Assembly (NCBI GenBank): GCA_024227155.1
Contig: JAAELB010000393.1
Coordinates: 1 to 34,101 of the forward strand
Source of the DNA: Desulfobulbaceae bacterium
Lineage (GTDB): Bacteria > Desulfobacterota > Desulfobulbia > Desulfobulbales > Desulfocapsaceae
Reading direction: 5' to 3'
Length of the DNA: 34,101 nt
The position numbers and the translations under genes are program-made. Numbering within the stretch: the stretch's first letter is position 1; every line of letters begins with the position of its first letter. The notes under the pieces are model-generated. The model searched no databases and was not told the origin of the DNA. It worked only from the letters and a program-made list of their open reading frames with translations. Shown here piece by piece: positions 9,602 through 17,527 of the stretch.

Positions 9602-11008
9602 CTATTTATCTTCCCTGCCATACACATCATCAAAACGAACGATATCGTCTTCCCCAAGATAACTTCCATTTTGCACTTCAATAAGTTCTAACTCTATCAC
9701 GCCTGGATTTTCCAAGCGGTGTACATTACCTGCAGGAATATAGGTTGACTGGTTTTCATAGAGCAACTCTACTGACTCACCATTTGTAACCCGAGCAGTA
9801 CCACTAACGACAACCCAGTGCTCACTGCGGTGATGATGCTTTTGCAAGGAGAGCTTCGCACCGGGGGTGACAGAAATTCTTTTAATCTGAAATCTCGGCT
9901 GCTCTTCCAACACCGTATAACTGCCCCAGGGGCGATATACCGTTGCGTGAACACTATACTCTTCCCTTTTCTGTTTCTTCAGGGTAGTAACGATACTTTT
10001 AACATCCTGCGAACGGGAAAGGGGTGAAACCAAAACCGCATCAGCCGTTTCAACTACCAGAGTATCTTCAAGCCCCACCGTTGCTACCAGTTTTTTTTCC
10101 GACCGGACAAGACAATTTCTGGTATCTTCCAGCAACACATCACCCATTGCAACATTGCCGGATTCATCTTTCTCCTGAACCTCCCAAAGAGCCTTCCAGG
10201 AACCGATATCACTCCAGCCGAGATCTGCAGCTACAACGGCGGCATTATCAGTTTTCTCCATCAGAGCATAATCTATTGAATCGCTGGGCGACTGAGACAT
10301 TGCCGCCTCATCAAAACGAAAAAAACGACCATCACTGGAGCCTTTTTTTACAGCACTTTCCATAGCGAAGAAAATCTCAGGTGCATAACGCTCTATCTCA
10401 CCTAGAACAGTCTTCAGAGAAAAGGCGAACATACCACTATTCCAAAAATAATTGCCCCTTGCCAGGTAGTCGGTTGCGGTAGCTAAATCAGGTTTTTCTT
10501 TAAAGGATACCACCGAGTGCCCCTCACCCTGCTCAATATAACCATAACCGGTTTCCGGCACCGTTGGTTGAATACCAAAGGTCACAACACCACCGCCTGC
10601 AGCCAGCCCAGCGCCTTCAATCACCGCATCTTTAAAGGCATCATTTTTGAGTATTATATGATCGGCGGGCAATACCAACAACACAACGTCATCGCCTAAC
10701 TGCCGACAAAAATGAGCCGCACCACATATGGCTGGAGCGGTATTTTTGCCCTCAGGTTCAAGCAAAACAGTAAATTCATCAAACTTCTCCAGAGCTTCTA
10801 TCTGGGAAAGGGTTATAAACCGATGCTCTTCTCCAACAACAACAACAGGGGGCAACACCCCCGGAAGCTCAGCTACCCTGAGCAATGTGGTCTGCAAGAG
10901 CGAGGTATCATCTGTTAACTGCAACAACTGCTTGGGATACAACTCCCTGGATAATGGCCACAACCTGCTTCCAGTACCACCTGCCAAAATTACTGGTTGT
11001 ATTTTCAT
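9602..11008 (-). CDS. manC: Mannose-1-phosphate guanylyltransferase / mannose-6-phosphate isomerase
   Basis: This bifunctional 468-residue enzyme makes GDP-mannose from mannose-1-phosphate and GTP. Its C-terminal cupin is the type II mannose-6-phosphate isomerase. The pyrophosphorylase signature VILAGGTGSRLWPLSRELYP starts at residue 5, and FKEKP is present in the middle. The C-terminal cupin begins about residue 355 with YRPWGSYTVLEE and holds the metal-binding KHHHRSEHWVVVSGTA. The start has an AAGGAAAA ribosome-binding site. It lies 77 bp after manB on the same strand. Together the two genes supply GDP-mannose for surface polysaccharides. Confidence 0.95.
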   Translation of the reverse strand: MKIQPVILAGGTGSRLWPLSRELYPKQLLQLTDDTSLLQTTLLRVAELPGVLPPVVVVGEEHRFITLSQIEALEKFDEFTVLLEPEGKNTAPAICGAAHFCRQLGDDVVLLVLPADHIILKNDAFKDAVIEGAGLAAGGGVVTFGIQPTVPETGYGYIEQGEGHSVVSFKEKPDLATATDYLARGNYFWNSGMFAFSLKTVLGEIERYAPEIFFAMESAVKKGSSDGRFFRFDEAAMSQSPSDSIDYALMEKTDNAAVVAADLGWSDIGSWKALWEVQEKDESGNVAMGDVLLEDTRNCLVRSEKKLVATVGLEDTLVVETADAVLVSPLSRSQDVKSIVTTLKKQKREEYSVHATVYRPWGSYTVLEEQPRFQIKRISVTPGAKLSLQKHHHRSEHWVVVSGTARVTNGESVELLYENQSTYIPAGNVHRLENPGVIELELIEVQNGSYLGEDDIVRFDDVYGREDK

Positions 11009-11085
11009 AATTGTTTTCCTTATCTATAGGTAATTTTTTATTTTATTGGGCAATGAACATAGCACAACAGGTAATCTTGTAGAAA

Positions 11086-12447
11086 CTAACCTTTTATCAT
11101 ATCCAGGAGTTCTTTGGTTTTTTCTTCAAGAAGATTTTCATCGCCTCTTGTTTCAACATTTAATCTTAAAAGAGGTTCGGTATTCGATTTTCTCACATTA
11201 AAACGATAGTTCGGAAAAGCGACTGAGAGTCCGTCTGTATAATCTTTTTCTCCGGCATGGTATTTTTTCTCAATTGCCGCTATCACTCCATCGGGGTCAG
11301 CGACCTTGTTGTTAATCTCACCTGACACGGGATAAGCGGCCACGCGCTCAGACACCAATTCAGAAAGGGGTTTCTTTTTGCGGCTCACAATAGCTGCAAC
11401 CAAAAGCCAGGGAATCATCCCAGAATCACAATAACCAAAATCCCTGAAATAGTGATGGGCTGACATCTCACCACCATATACTGCATCCTCAAGGCGCATT
11501 CTTTCCTTGATAAAGGCGTGTCCGGTCCGGGTCATGATTGCCTTACCACCCGCCTGACTAATCTGCTCTTCACTGTTCCATGTTAATCTCGGATCAAAGA
11601 GGACCTTTGCTCCCGCATCATTCAGGAGCATCTCCTCCGCCAACAGCCCTACAATATAATATCCTTCAATAAAATTACCGTTCTCATCCCAGAAAAAACA
11701 TCTGTCAAAGTCACCGTCCCAGCCTACTCCAAAATCTGCGCCATTATCAATCACTGCACGCCCAGTTTCCTCGCGATTATCAGGCAGCAATGGATTGGGG
11801 ACGCCATTTGGAAATGTCCCATCCGGGTTGTGGTGCAGCTTAACAAAGGTAAATGGCAGTTTTGTTTCAAGACGATCAACAATTGCCCCTGCGCAGCCAT
11901 TCCCACTGTTGACAACTATTTTCATAGGTTGCAACTTTGCGATATCCACGTAGCCAAGCAGATGCTCTATATAATTATTTTTATAATCAAAGAGAACACT
12001 GTTTCCGGAAACCTCCGCCTGGTGAGGTAAAGAGTCGGCAACTATCATCTCCGACATTTTGGCCAACCCTGATTCGCCAGTCACCGGCCGCGCTCCTTTA
12101 ACCACAAACTTCATACCATTATAATCTTTAGGGTTATGACTTGCGGTGACGACAACACCTCCATCTACCCCATCCCCCTCCATACTGAAAGTTGCATGAT
12201 AAATTTCTTCTGTACCACACAGGCCAAGATCAACAACCTCCACTCCCATACTACACAAGCCCTCCGTCAGGGCTGTAACCAGATCTTCACTGGACAGTCG
12301 AATATCGCGCCCAACCACAACTTTCTTCAGTCCATACACCGCAGCAAAACTTCGTCCTATCTTGACTGCTAAATCAACATTCAGTTCATCCGGCACTTTG
12401 CCGCGGATATCATAAGCCTTAAAACAGGACAATAAAGAAGGTGTCAT
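11086..12447 (-). CDS. manB: Phosphomannomutase / phosphoglucomutase
   Basis: This enzyme moves phosphate between C6 and C1 of mannose (and often glucose), feeding ManC. The 453 residues follow the alpha-D-phosphohexomutase order. Domain 1 has the phosphoserine loop TASHNPKDYNGMKF (near residue 102). The metal-binding DGDFDR loop is near residue 242. The sugar-binding GGEMSAHHYFRDF is near 325. The phosphate-binding RKSNTEPLLRLNVE is at the C-terminus. AlgC/CpsG-type enzymes are often bifunctional, and the sequence alone does not settle the sugar preference. It is divergent from rmlA across 245 bp, with a perfect TATAAT on the minus strand at 12508-12503 but no clear -35. Confidence 0.94.
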   Translation of the reverse strand: MTPSLLSCFKAYDIRGKVPDELNVDLAVKIGRSFAAVYGLKKVVVGRDIRLSSEDLVTALTEGLCSMGVEVVDLGLCGTEEIYHATFSMEGDGVDGGVVVTASHNPKDYNGMKFVVKGARPVTGESGLAKMSEMIVADSLPHQAEVSGNSVLFDYKNNYIEHLLGYVDIAKLQPMKIVVNSGNGCAGAIVDRLETKLPFTFVKLHHNPDGTFPNGVPNPLLPDNREETGRAVIDNGADFGVGWDGDFDRCFFWDENGNFIEGYYIVGLLAEEMLLNDAGAKVLFDPRLTWNSEEQISQAGGKAIMTRTGHAFIKERMRLEDAVYGGEMSAHHYFRDFGYCDSGMIPWLLVAAIVSRKKKPLSELVSERVAAYPVSGEINNKVADPDGVIAAIEKKYHAGEKDYTDGLSVAFPNYRFNVRKSNTEPLLRLNVETRGDENLLEEKTKELLDMIKG

Positions 12448-12510
12448 TTTTTGTTTTCCTTTTGCGTAATGCTTCGTTATATTCGCTTATCCTACATCTC
12501 TTATTATAGG

Positions 12511-12530
12511 CGCTAACCCCGACAAGCGGG
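12511..12530 (-). repeat. Dispersed hairpin motif, copy B, upstream of manB
   Basis: The minus strand reads CCCGCTTGTCGGGGTTAGCG. A short CCCG/CGGG stem is followed by GTTAG. It resembles the CCGATTTATTCGG(G/A)TTAGG motif at 27740-27758 and 2524-2506 but is more diverged. Like the 27.7 kb copy, it directly follows a copy of the larger inverted-repeat element. It lies 64 bp upstream of manB, next to TATAAT. Confidence 0.4.
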
Positions 12531-12533
12531 ATA

Positions 12534-12622
12534 AGTGCCTTGAAAATTACTCTAAGTTCTTAATTTCAATACAGTCTCCAGATAACTTGTTTTTTATTGC
12601 AGTTTTTCTGGAGTAAGGCACT
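12534..12622 (+). repeat. Inverted-repeat element, copy 1, upstream of rmlA
   Basis: The element is bounded by AGTGCCTT (12534-12541) and AAGGCACT (12615-12622), which pair perfectly. An inner stem CTCCAGA (12576-12582) / TCTGGAG (12607-12613) extends the fold. A second copy lies on the minus strand at 27717-27628. In the 40 bases at its 3' end (12586-12625 here), 38 are identical. The end stem there is AGTACCTT/AAGGTACT, a compensatory G-C to A-T change. It precedes rmlA by 70 bp. It could be a structured leader RNA, a protein-binding site or a small non-autonomous repeat. Confidence 0.75.
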
Positions 12623-12692
12623 AAATAATAAAACATACGTCAAGTAATCTGAATTTCCAAACAAATTAATCCCTCCCACTTCGGAATAAATA

Positions 12693-13574
12693 ATGAAAGG
12701 CATTATCCTCGCCGGTGGCTCCGGCACCAGACTATACCCATTGACAAAGGTGATAAGTAAACAGATTATACCGGTTTATGACAAACCGATGATCTACTAT
12801 CCCCTTTCTGTGTTAATGCTTGCCGGTATCAGGGAAATCCTGATAATTTCAACACCCCACGACCTGCCCAGGTTTGAGGAGCTTTTTGGTGACGGCTCCC
12901 AGTTAGGTCTGTCGATTAGCTATGCTGCACAACCAGAACCTGAAGGACTGGCACAGGCTTTTATCATTGGTAAGGATTTCATTGGAGATGACAGTGTATC
13001 TCTAATCCTTGGTGATAATATATTTTTCGGACCAGGATTTTCAAAGATCCTGCAGGACTGTGCTCAAATACAGGAAGGCGGTCTCATCTTCGGTTACCTG
13101 GTAAGAGACCCTGAACGCTACGGAGTTGTTGAATTTGACGACGACAAACAAGTGATCGGCATTGAGGAGAAACCAGAAAAGCCCAGATCAAAGTACGCTG
13201 TACCAGGACTATATTTTTACGATAACGATGTTATTAAAATTGCAGAAGCGGTCAAACCGTCGGCTAGGGGTGAATTAGAAATAACTGATATTAATAATGA
13301 ATATCTTCGCAGGGACAAGCTTAAAGTTGCCCCTCTGGGCCGGGGCTTCTGCTGGCTCGACACCGGCACCCATGAATCTTTACAACAGGCATCAAGCTAT
13401 GTGCAGGCGGTTCAGGAGCGTCAGGGACTTAAAGTGGCCTGTATTGAAGAGATTGCCTATGAACTTGGATACATAGATGTAGATCAACTGGCAAGCCTTG
13501 CCACCGACATGTTGAAAAACCAGTACGGACAATATATTGCTGACTTCGTTGCCGAAGAAAAACTCCAGAGATAA
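12693..13574 (+). CDS. rmlA: Glucose-1-phosphate thymidylyltransferase
   Basis: RmlA makes dTDP-glucose from glucose-1-phosphate and dTTP, the first step of dTDP-L-rhamnose synthesis. The 293-residue protein has the N-terminal nucleotide-binding signature [19 protein letters not shown] and the family block [18 protein letters not shown]. It also has [44 protein letters not shown] and DTGTHESL. The length is normal for the short (RmlA1) class. It is followed after 9 bp by rmlD; rmlB and rmlC, which catalyse the middle steps, are not in the window. The upstream region carries the inverted-repeat element. Confidence 0.96.
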   Translation: MKGIILAGGSGTRLYPLTKVISKQIIPVYDKPMIYYPLSVLMLAGIREILIISTPHDLPRFEELFGDGSQLGLSISYAAQPEPEGLAQAFIIGKDFIGDDSVSLILGDNIFFGPGFSKILQDCAQIQEGGLIFGYLVRDPERYGVVEFDDDKQVIGIEEKPEKPRSKYAVPGLYFYDNDVIKIAEAVKPSARGELEITDINNEYLRRDKLKVAPLGRGFCWLDTGTHESLQQASSYVQAVQERQGLKVACIEEIAYELGYIDVDQLASLATDMLKNQYGQYIADFVAEEKLQR

Positions 13575-13583
13575 AGAGAAAAC

Positions 13584-14468
13584 ATGAAAATTTTAATAAT
13601 TGGAGCAAACGGCCAGCTCGGATCCGACTGTTGTTCTCTTTTCGCAAACAAAAACGAAACAGTAGGCTGCGATTTTCCACAGGTCGATATTGGTAACCAA
13701 TCGAGTATCGATGGTTACCTGCAGGAAGTACAACCCGACACCATAATCAACTGCGCGGCATACACTGCCGTGGACGGCTGCGAATCAGAATTGGACTTAT
13801 CGTGGAAGGTCAACGCTGAAGGCCCAAAATTTATAGCTCAAGCAGCAGATCGTCTGGGTGCCAGGCTGATTCACATCTCAACTGATTACGTTTTTGACGG
13901 TAACAAACCTGCCCCAGAAGCCTACCTGGAGTCTGATGGACCGAACCCCTTGTCACAATACGGAAGAAGCAAGCTCGCTGGAGAAAGGGCGGTGATCAAA
14001 TATGCACCAAACCACATCATCTTGCGAACTGCCTGGCTCTACTCCTCGACCGGGCCTAATTTTCTCAAAACAATGTTAAAGCTCGCAATTACTGCTCCAG
14101 AACGGGAAATGAAGGTAGTAGACGATCAGTACGGTTCTCTCACATGGTCCTACAATCTGGCTTCCCAGATCGAGAAATTAATTAGTTCTGATATCACCGG
14201 AATCGCACACACAACCTCGGAAGGATACTCAAGCTGGTATGGGGCTGCCAGATACTTCCTCGACGCAATGGAGGTGCCCTACTCCATGCGACCATGCACA
14301 ACTGCGGAGTACCCGACTCCCGCCCACAGACCCGCCAACTCAATTCTTGAGAATAAGGTGCTCAAGGACTTACAACTAAACGTGTTTGGTAACTGGCAGG
14401 ATCATCTTGACAATTTTGTTGAAAAACACCGGGATGAACTACTTACTGAAGCAATGAAAGAACCTTAA
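13584..14468 (+). CDS. rmlD: dTDP-4-dehydrorhamnose reductase
   Basis: RmlD reduces dTDP-4-keto-L-rhamnose to dTDP-L-rhamnose with NAD(P)H. It is a short-chain dehydrogenase/reductase of 294 residues. The Rossmann motif is IGANGQLGSD near residue 6, followed by NCAAYTAVDGCE, STDYVFDG and the catalytic YGRSKLAGE (Tyr-x3-Lys). It partners with rmlA, 9 bp upstream. Its stop overlaps the stop of the convergent pilZ gene: the four bases 14465-14468 serve both strands as TTAA. The missing rmlB and rmlC must be encoded elsewhere if the pathway works. Confidence 0.95.
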   Translation: MKILIIGANGQLGSDCCSLFANKNETVGCDFPQVDIGNQSSIDGYLQEVQPDTIINCAAYTAVDGCESELDLSWKVNAEGPKFIAQAADRLGARLIHISTDYVFDGNKPAPEAYLESDGPNPLSQYGRSKLAGERAVIKYAPNHIILRTAWLYSSTGPNFLKTMLKLAITAPEREMKVVDDQYGSLTWSYNLASQIEKLISSDITGIAHTTSEGYSSWYGAARYFLDAMEVPYSMRPCTTAEYPTPAHRPANSILENKVLKDLQLNVFGNWQDHLDNFVEKHRDELLTEAMKEP

Positions 14469-14839
14469 CTGTCCACATAACCAAAATCTCTAATAAGATT
14501 TGAGATAAGTCTGCTGTTTAATGGATTCAAGTCATGCATCTGAAAACCGGCACGATAGAAATCCGGATTGGAATCGCTTTTACACCAACGGCTGGTAGCA
14601 TTAAACAGAATTTCATTTCTCTCCCTCATATGGGTTGGCAAACGCATACGAAGTCGATAGTCTTCGTTAATCTCCAGAGGACTGTCACTTATCAACATTA
14701 TGCCTTTTTCAGAAATATCAACGAGGTGCCCTAAGATCTTGCTACTCATTCCATCAAACACACGCAAATAAAAAACAAGATACTTACGATCTACCTTCCG
14801 CAATTCCTCGTCTCCCCGCATAGGTGTGGTATCAGTCAT
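14465..14839 (-). CDS. PilZ domain protein (putative cyclic-di-GMP receptor)
   Basis: A 124-residue protein with both PilZ signatures: RKVDR (14-18, RxxxR type) and DISEKG (41-46, an intact DxSxxG). The open frame runs back to a TTG at 14884, but the ATG at 14839 has GAGG seven bases upstream and is preferred. It follows the UPF0280 gene on the same strand and converges with rmlD. Intact binding motifs make cyclic-di-GMP binding likely. The target is unknown; the neighbouring rhamnose and mannose genes suggest polysaccharide. Confidence 0.8.
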   Translation of the reverse strand: MTDTTPMRGDEELRKVDRKYLVFYLRVFDGMSSKILGHLVDISEKGIMLISDSPLEINEDYRLRMRLPTHMRERNEILFNATSRWCKSDSNPDFYRAGFQMHDLNPLNSRLISNLIRDFGYVDS

Positions 14840-14906
14840 AACCAGCCTCTTCAATGCCGTAGAGATTTTTTCTTTTTTCAGCAACCAATAATTGCTTCAA
14901 TGAATA

Positions 14907-15734
14907 TTACCCCAGTCTAATCAGTTCAACGTCTCCCACTGCTCCTACCTTATCCCCCAAAACAACAACGATACCATCAACACCTTCAATGGATTTACCC
15001 AGCTCAAGAGTGTGCTGAATTGCCGCCTCAGCACTTAAATTTTTCCCGACCTCATTACCAAGTCGGGTCGCTGCTGAATCGGCAAGAGAAGTCGATTTTG
15101 AAATTACAGTCACAGAATCTGCAACACCAAAACTCAAAGAGTGCCCCACCGTCCCTGAAGATGTACACACGCCGAGCGGCATCCGCTCCGCTTTCAGCTT
15201 TACTCCAATGCACATACTAAGAGGTGAATCTCCGGCAAAAATAGCCACCGTGGCATCGGTGTCGCGGTGTAAATAAACATCCCCGCCGTTCTCAACGATC
15301 ACTTCCCGGCAGCCGGACTTCAACAGAGCGACCCCTACAAACTCAGCTATGCTACCAGCCACAGACGCCATCGGCCCTATTCCCGTTTTAAGACCGGCAG
15401 CACACATATCTTTGACAATAGCCGGTGCCAGCTCATGCGCTTTCAAAGGTAATAACGCGCGCTCAAACCCGGGGTGTTTCTGAATATAACTCTCGATCTG
15501 AAGCCGATACTGTAATGCTAGAGCTTTTGCATCCTCTGTGACATCCCTTTCTGAAAATATCTGCAGATCTGTATCTTTAATACGTACAAGAGAAGATACC
15601 AGCGTAGTCTCTTTTGAGACTGCTCGATACTCCCTCTGCACAAAAGATTCAGGGGGCCTCGGTTTACTCACTCTTGACATCTCGGCATAACCGCAAGCTG
15701 TTGAATTACAAGGCTCATTAAAATTATAGCCCAT
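14907..15734 (-). CDS. UPF0280 family protein (ApbE-like)
   Basis: This 275-residue protein matches UPF0280, a family structurally related to ApbE flavin transferases whose function is not established. Recognisable blocks are KDTDLQIFSE, IGPMASVAGSIAEFVG, VIVENGGDVYLH, GVCTSSGTVGHSLSFGVADSV and LADSAATRLGNEVG. The first 18 residues (to MSRVSKPRPP) are not part of the usual family start, so the true start may be the ATG at 15680. Neither start has a strong ribosome-binding site. It sits 56 bp after cvpA and just before pilZ, probably one transcript. Flavin transfer onto proteins is a family-level guess. Confidence 0.85.
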   Translation of the reverse strand: MGYNFNEPCNSTACGYAEMSRVSKPRPPESFVQREYRAVSKETTLVSSLVRIKDTDLQIFSERDVTEDAKALALQYRLQIESYIQKHPGFERALLPLKAHELAPAIVKDMCAAGLKTGIGPMASVAGSIAEFVGVALLKSGCREVIVENGGDVYLHRDTDATVAIFAGDSPLSMCIGVKLKAERMPLGVCTSSGTVGHSLSFGVADSVTVISKSTSLADSAATRLGNEVGKNLSAEAAIQHTLELGKSIEGVDGIVVVLGDKVGAVGDVELIRLG

Positions 15735-15790
15735 TTGTTATTCAAATTTCAAATCTTGACCACATTAAGGGAGAAAAGACCGTTGCTTTT

Positions 15791-16357
15791 TCAATCCTTA
15801 GACGGAGCTAAATATTCCTTAACGGCATCAAGGGCAATTGCAGGCTGCTTCTGCAAAAGTGACTTCCGAACCTCTTCATTTTGAATAAACTGGCGGGTAA
15901 AATCAGCCGCACCATTCAAACCATCACAAGTAATGCAGGTTCGGAGCATCTGATTTTCTGGCGCTAGAACAGTACCAAGCACCATGTGCAACAGTACAGT
16001 TAGTATTACTGCCTTTGCAAAACCAACAACCGCTCCAAGTAAACGATCAAACCAGGAGGTGATAGTAAGATTGATAACCGCGCCCAGCCCTTTGCCTACA
16101 AGCATAATGATAATATACGTGGCTACAAAAAGAATCACATAACTGGTTAAAAAAATCACCTTAGGGTTGTCAGAGACATTTTTCAACACAGGAAAAATCT
16201 GATCGTGATATTGACTGGCAACAAAATAGCCGAGATAGAGTGCCAGGAAACCAGTTACCTGCTTAAGAAGACCGAGCCAAATGCCTCTACCAACAAGTAG
16301 GGCAAAAAGCCCTGCTATCACTAAATCATATGCAGTCATTCCAGCAAATACGTCCAT
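15791..16357 (-). CDS. cvpA: CvpA family membrane protein
   Basis: A 188-residue inner-membrane protein of the colicin V production (CvpA) family. It has four hydrophobic segments: about 9-27, 33-48, 65-90 and 105-128. The family block GFLALYLGYFVA and the charged turn SWFDRLLGAVVGFAKAVILT are clear. Family members affect colicin V export, envelope stress and biofilm in other bacteria, but the biochemical role is unsettled. The start has AGGAT four to eight bases upstream. It is the first gene of a likely cvpA-UPF0280-pilZ group. Confidence 0.9.
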   Translation of the reverse strand: MDVFAGMTAYDLVIAGLFALLVGRGIWLGLLKQVTGFLALYLGYFVASQYHDQIFPVLKNVSDNPKVIFLTSYVILFVATYIIIMLVGKGLGAVINLTITSWFDRLLGAVVGFAKAVILTVLLHMVLGTVLAPENQMLRTCITCDGLNGAADFTRQFIQNEEVRKSLLQKQPAIALDAVKEYLAPSKD

Positions 16358-16598
16358 AAGATCCTCATATTTGTAATTATCATTCCACCAACAATGTCTC
16401 TATTTATTAGCAAAAACCGTTGAAACTGCAAGTATTTTCTAAAATTCTCACATCTATAGAAAACAATCTGCCAGCTTGCTGCACAAAACAGAAAATTTCA
16501 AAACTTGCTTTGTAGCCCATTCCTGTTTATAGCTCTTTACTCTGAAAAAGACTGTTTTCTTACTAACACTCTCCATAACAAATTCACCGTGAGGAACA

Positions 16599-17429
16599 AT
16601 GCCGGAACTACCTGAAGTCGAAGTCATAACCAGGGGCCTACGTCCACATCTCAAAGGAAAAACCATCATATCAATCTGGCATAGCGGCAAACATCTGCGA
16701 ACTCCAGTCCCCTACGAAATCCTTCGAAAGAAGCTGAGAGGTGAAAAGATTGCTGATGTAACAAGAAGAGCAAAATATATTCAGATAGCTCTGAATTCGG
16801 GATCACTCTTCATAGTTCATTTGGGAATGACTGGCAACATGGGTATTTTCCCAGGAAGCAGCAGGAAAACCAAACATGACCATATCGAACTCGGCCTGGA
16901 CGATGGCAAAGCATTACGCCTCAATGACGTTCGGCGATTCGGCTCTGTTCATTTTTTGTCTGCGAGTGATGCTCAGCAGAAGGAAAGTACTATTTTCAAA
17001 ACCGCTGGGCCGGAACCTTTTGACGACAGCTTTTCCGCAGATTACCTCTACAAAACCGCCTCCAACAGAAACATCACAGTAAAGCAATTTATCATGACAA
17101 GTCAAGTAGTTGTCGGCATTGGTAACATATATGCGAGCGAATCACTTTTTCGGGCCCGGATCAGGCCGACTCGAAAAATAAATTCCCTGACAAAAAAGAA
17201 CTGGAGCGATCTAATCGACAACATCAGGAAGGTGCTGAAGCATGCAATTGAATGTGGTGGCTCCACCATAAGTGACTTTCTCAACGCCAACCAGGAAAGC
17301 GGTTATTTCCAGATGAATTTCAAAGTTTATGGGAAAAATGGAGAAAAATGCAGTTGTTGTTCCTCCATCATCAAAAAAGAGGTAATTGGAGGCAGAGCCA
17401 GTTTTTTTTGTTCAAACTGCCAAAAATAG
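16599..17429 (+). CDS. mutM: Formamidopyrimidine-DNA glycosylase
   Basis: MutM (Fpg) removes 8-oxoguanine and formamidopyrimidines and cuts the DNA at the site. The 276 residues are full length. The catalytic N-terminus PELPEVEVITRGL (Pro2 and Glu3 after Met removal) is intact. LHVGMTG-like VHLGMTG is near residue 73, and the helix-two-turn-helix GIGNIYASESLF is near 172. The C-terminal zinc finger uses C251, C254, C271 and C274 with normal spacing. The start has an AGGA ribosome-binding site. It stands alone on the plus strand, convergent with mnmE and divergent from cvpA. Confidence 0.97.
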   Translation: MPELPEVEVITRGLRPHLKGKTIISIWHSGKHLRTPVPYEILRKKLRGEKIADVTRRAKYIQIALNSGSLFIVHLGMTGNMGIFPGSSRKTKHDHIELGLDDGKALRLNDVRRFGSVHFLSASDAQQKESTIFKTAGPEPFDDSFSADYLYKTASNRNITVKQFIMTSQVVVGIGNIYASESLFRARIRPTRKINSLTKKNWSDLIDNIRKVLKHAIECGGSTISDFLNANQESGYFQMNFKVYGKNGEKCSCCSSIIKKEVIGGRASFFCSNCQK

Positions 17430-17527
17430 TACTTACAGTAAATGTTCAGAAACAAAATTGTGACTAAAACACTACATATTAACCACATAACCGTCACGTA
17501 GAGCCTCGTCGAAAGCGGGAAATAGAC

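Noticed and set aside
14840-14884. TTG-started extension of the second PilZ gene
   Set aside because: The ATG at 14839 has a better ribosome-binding site, and the added residues are not part of the domain.
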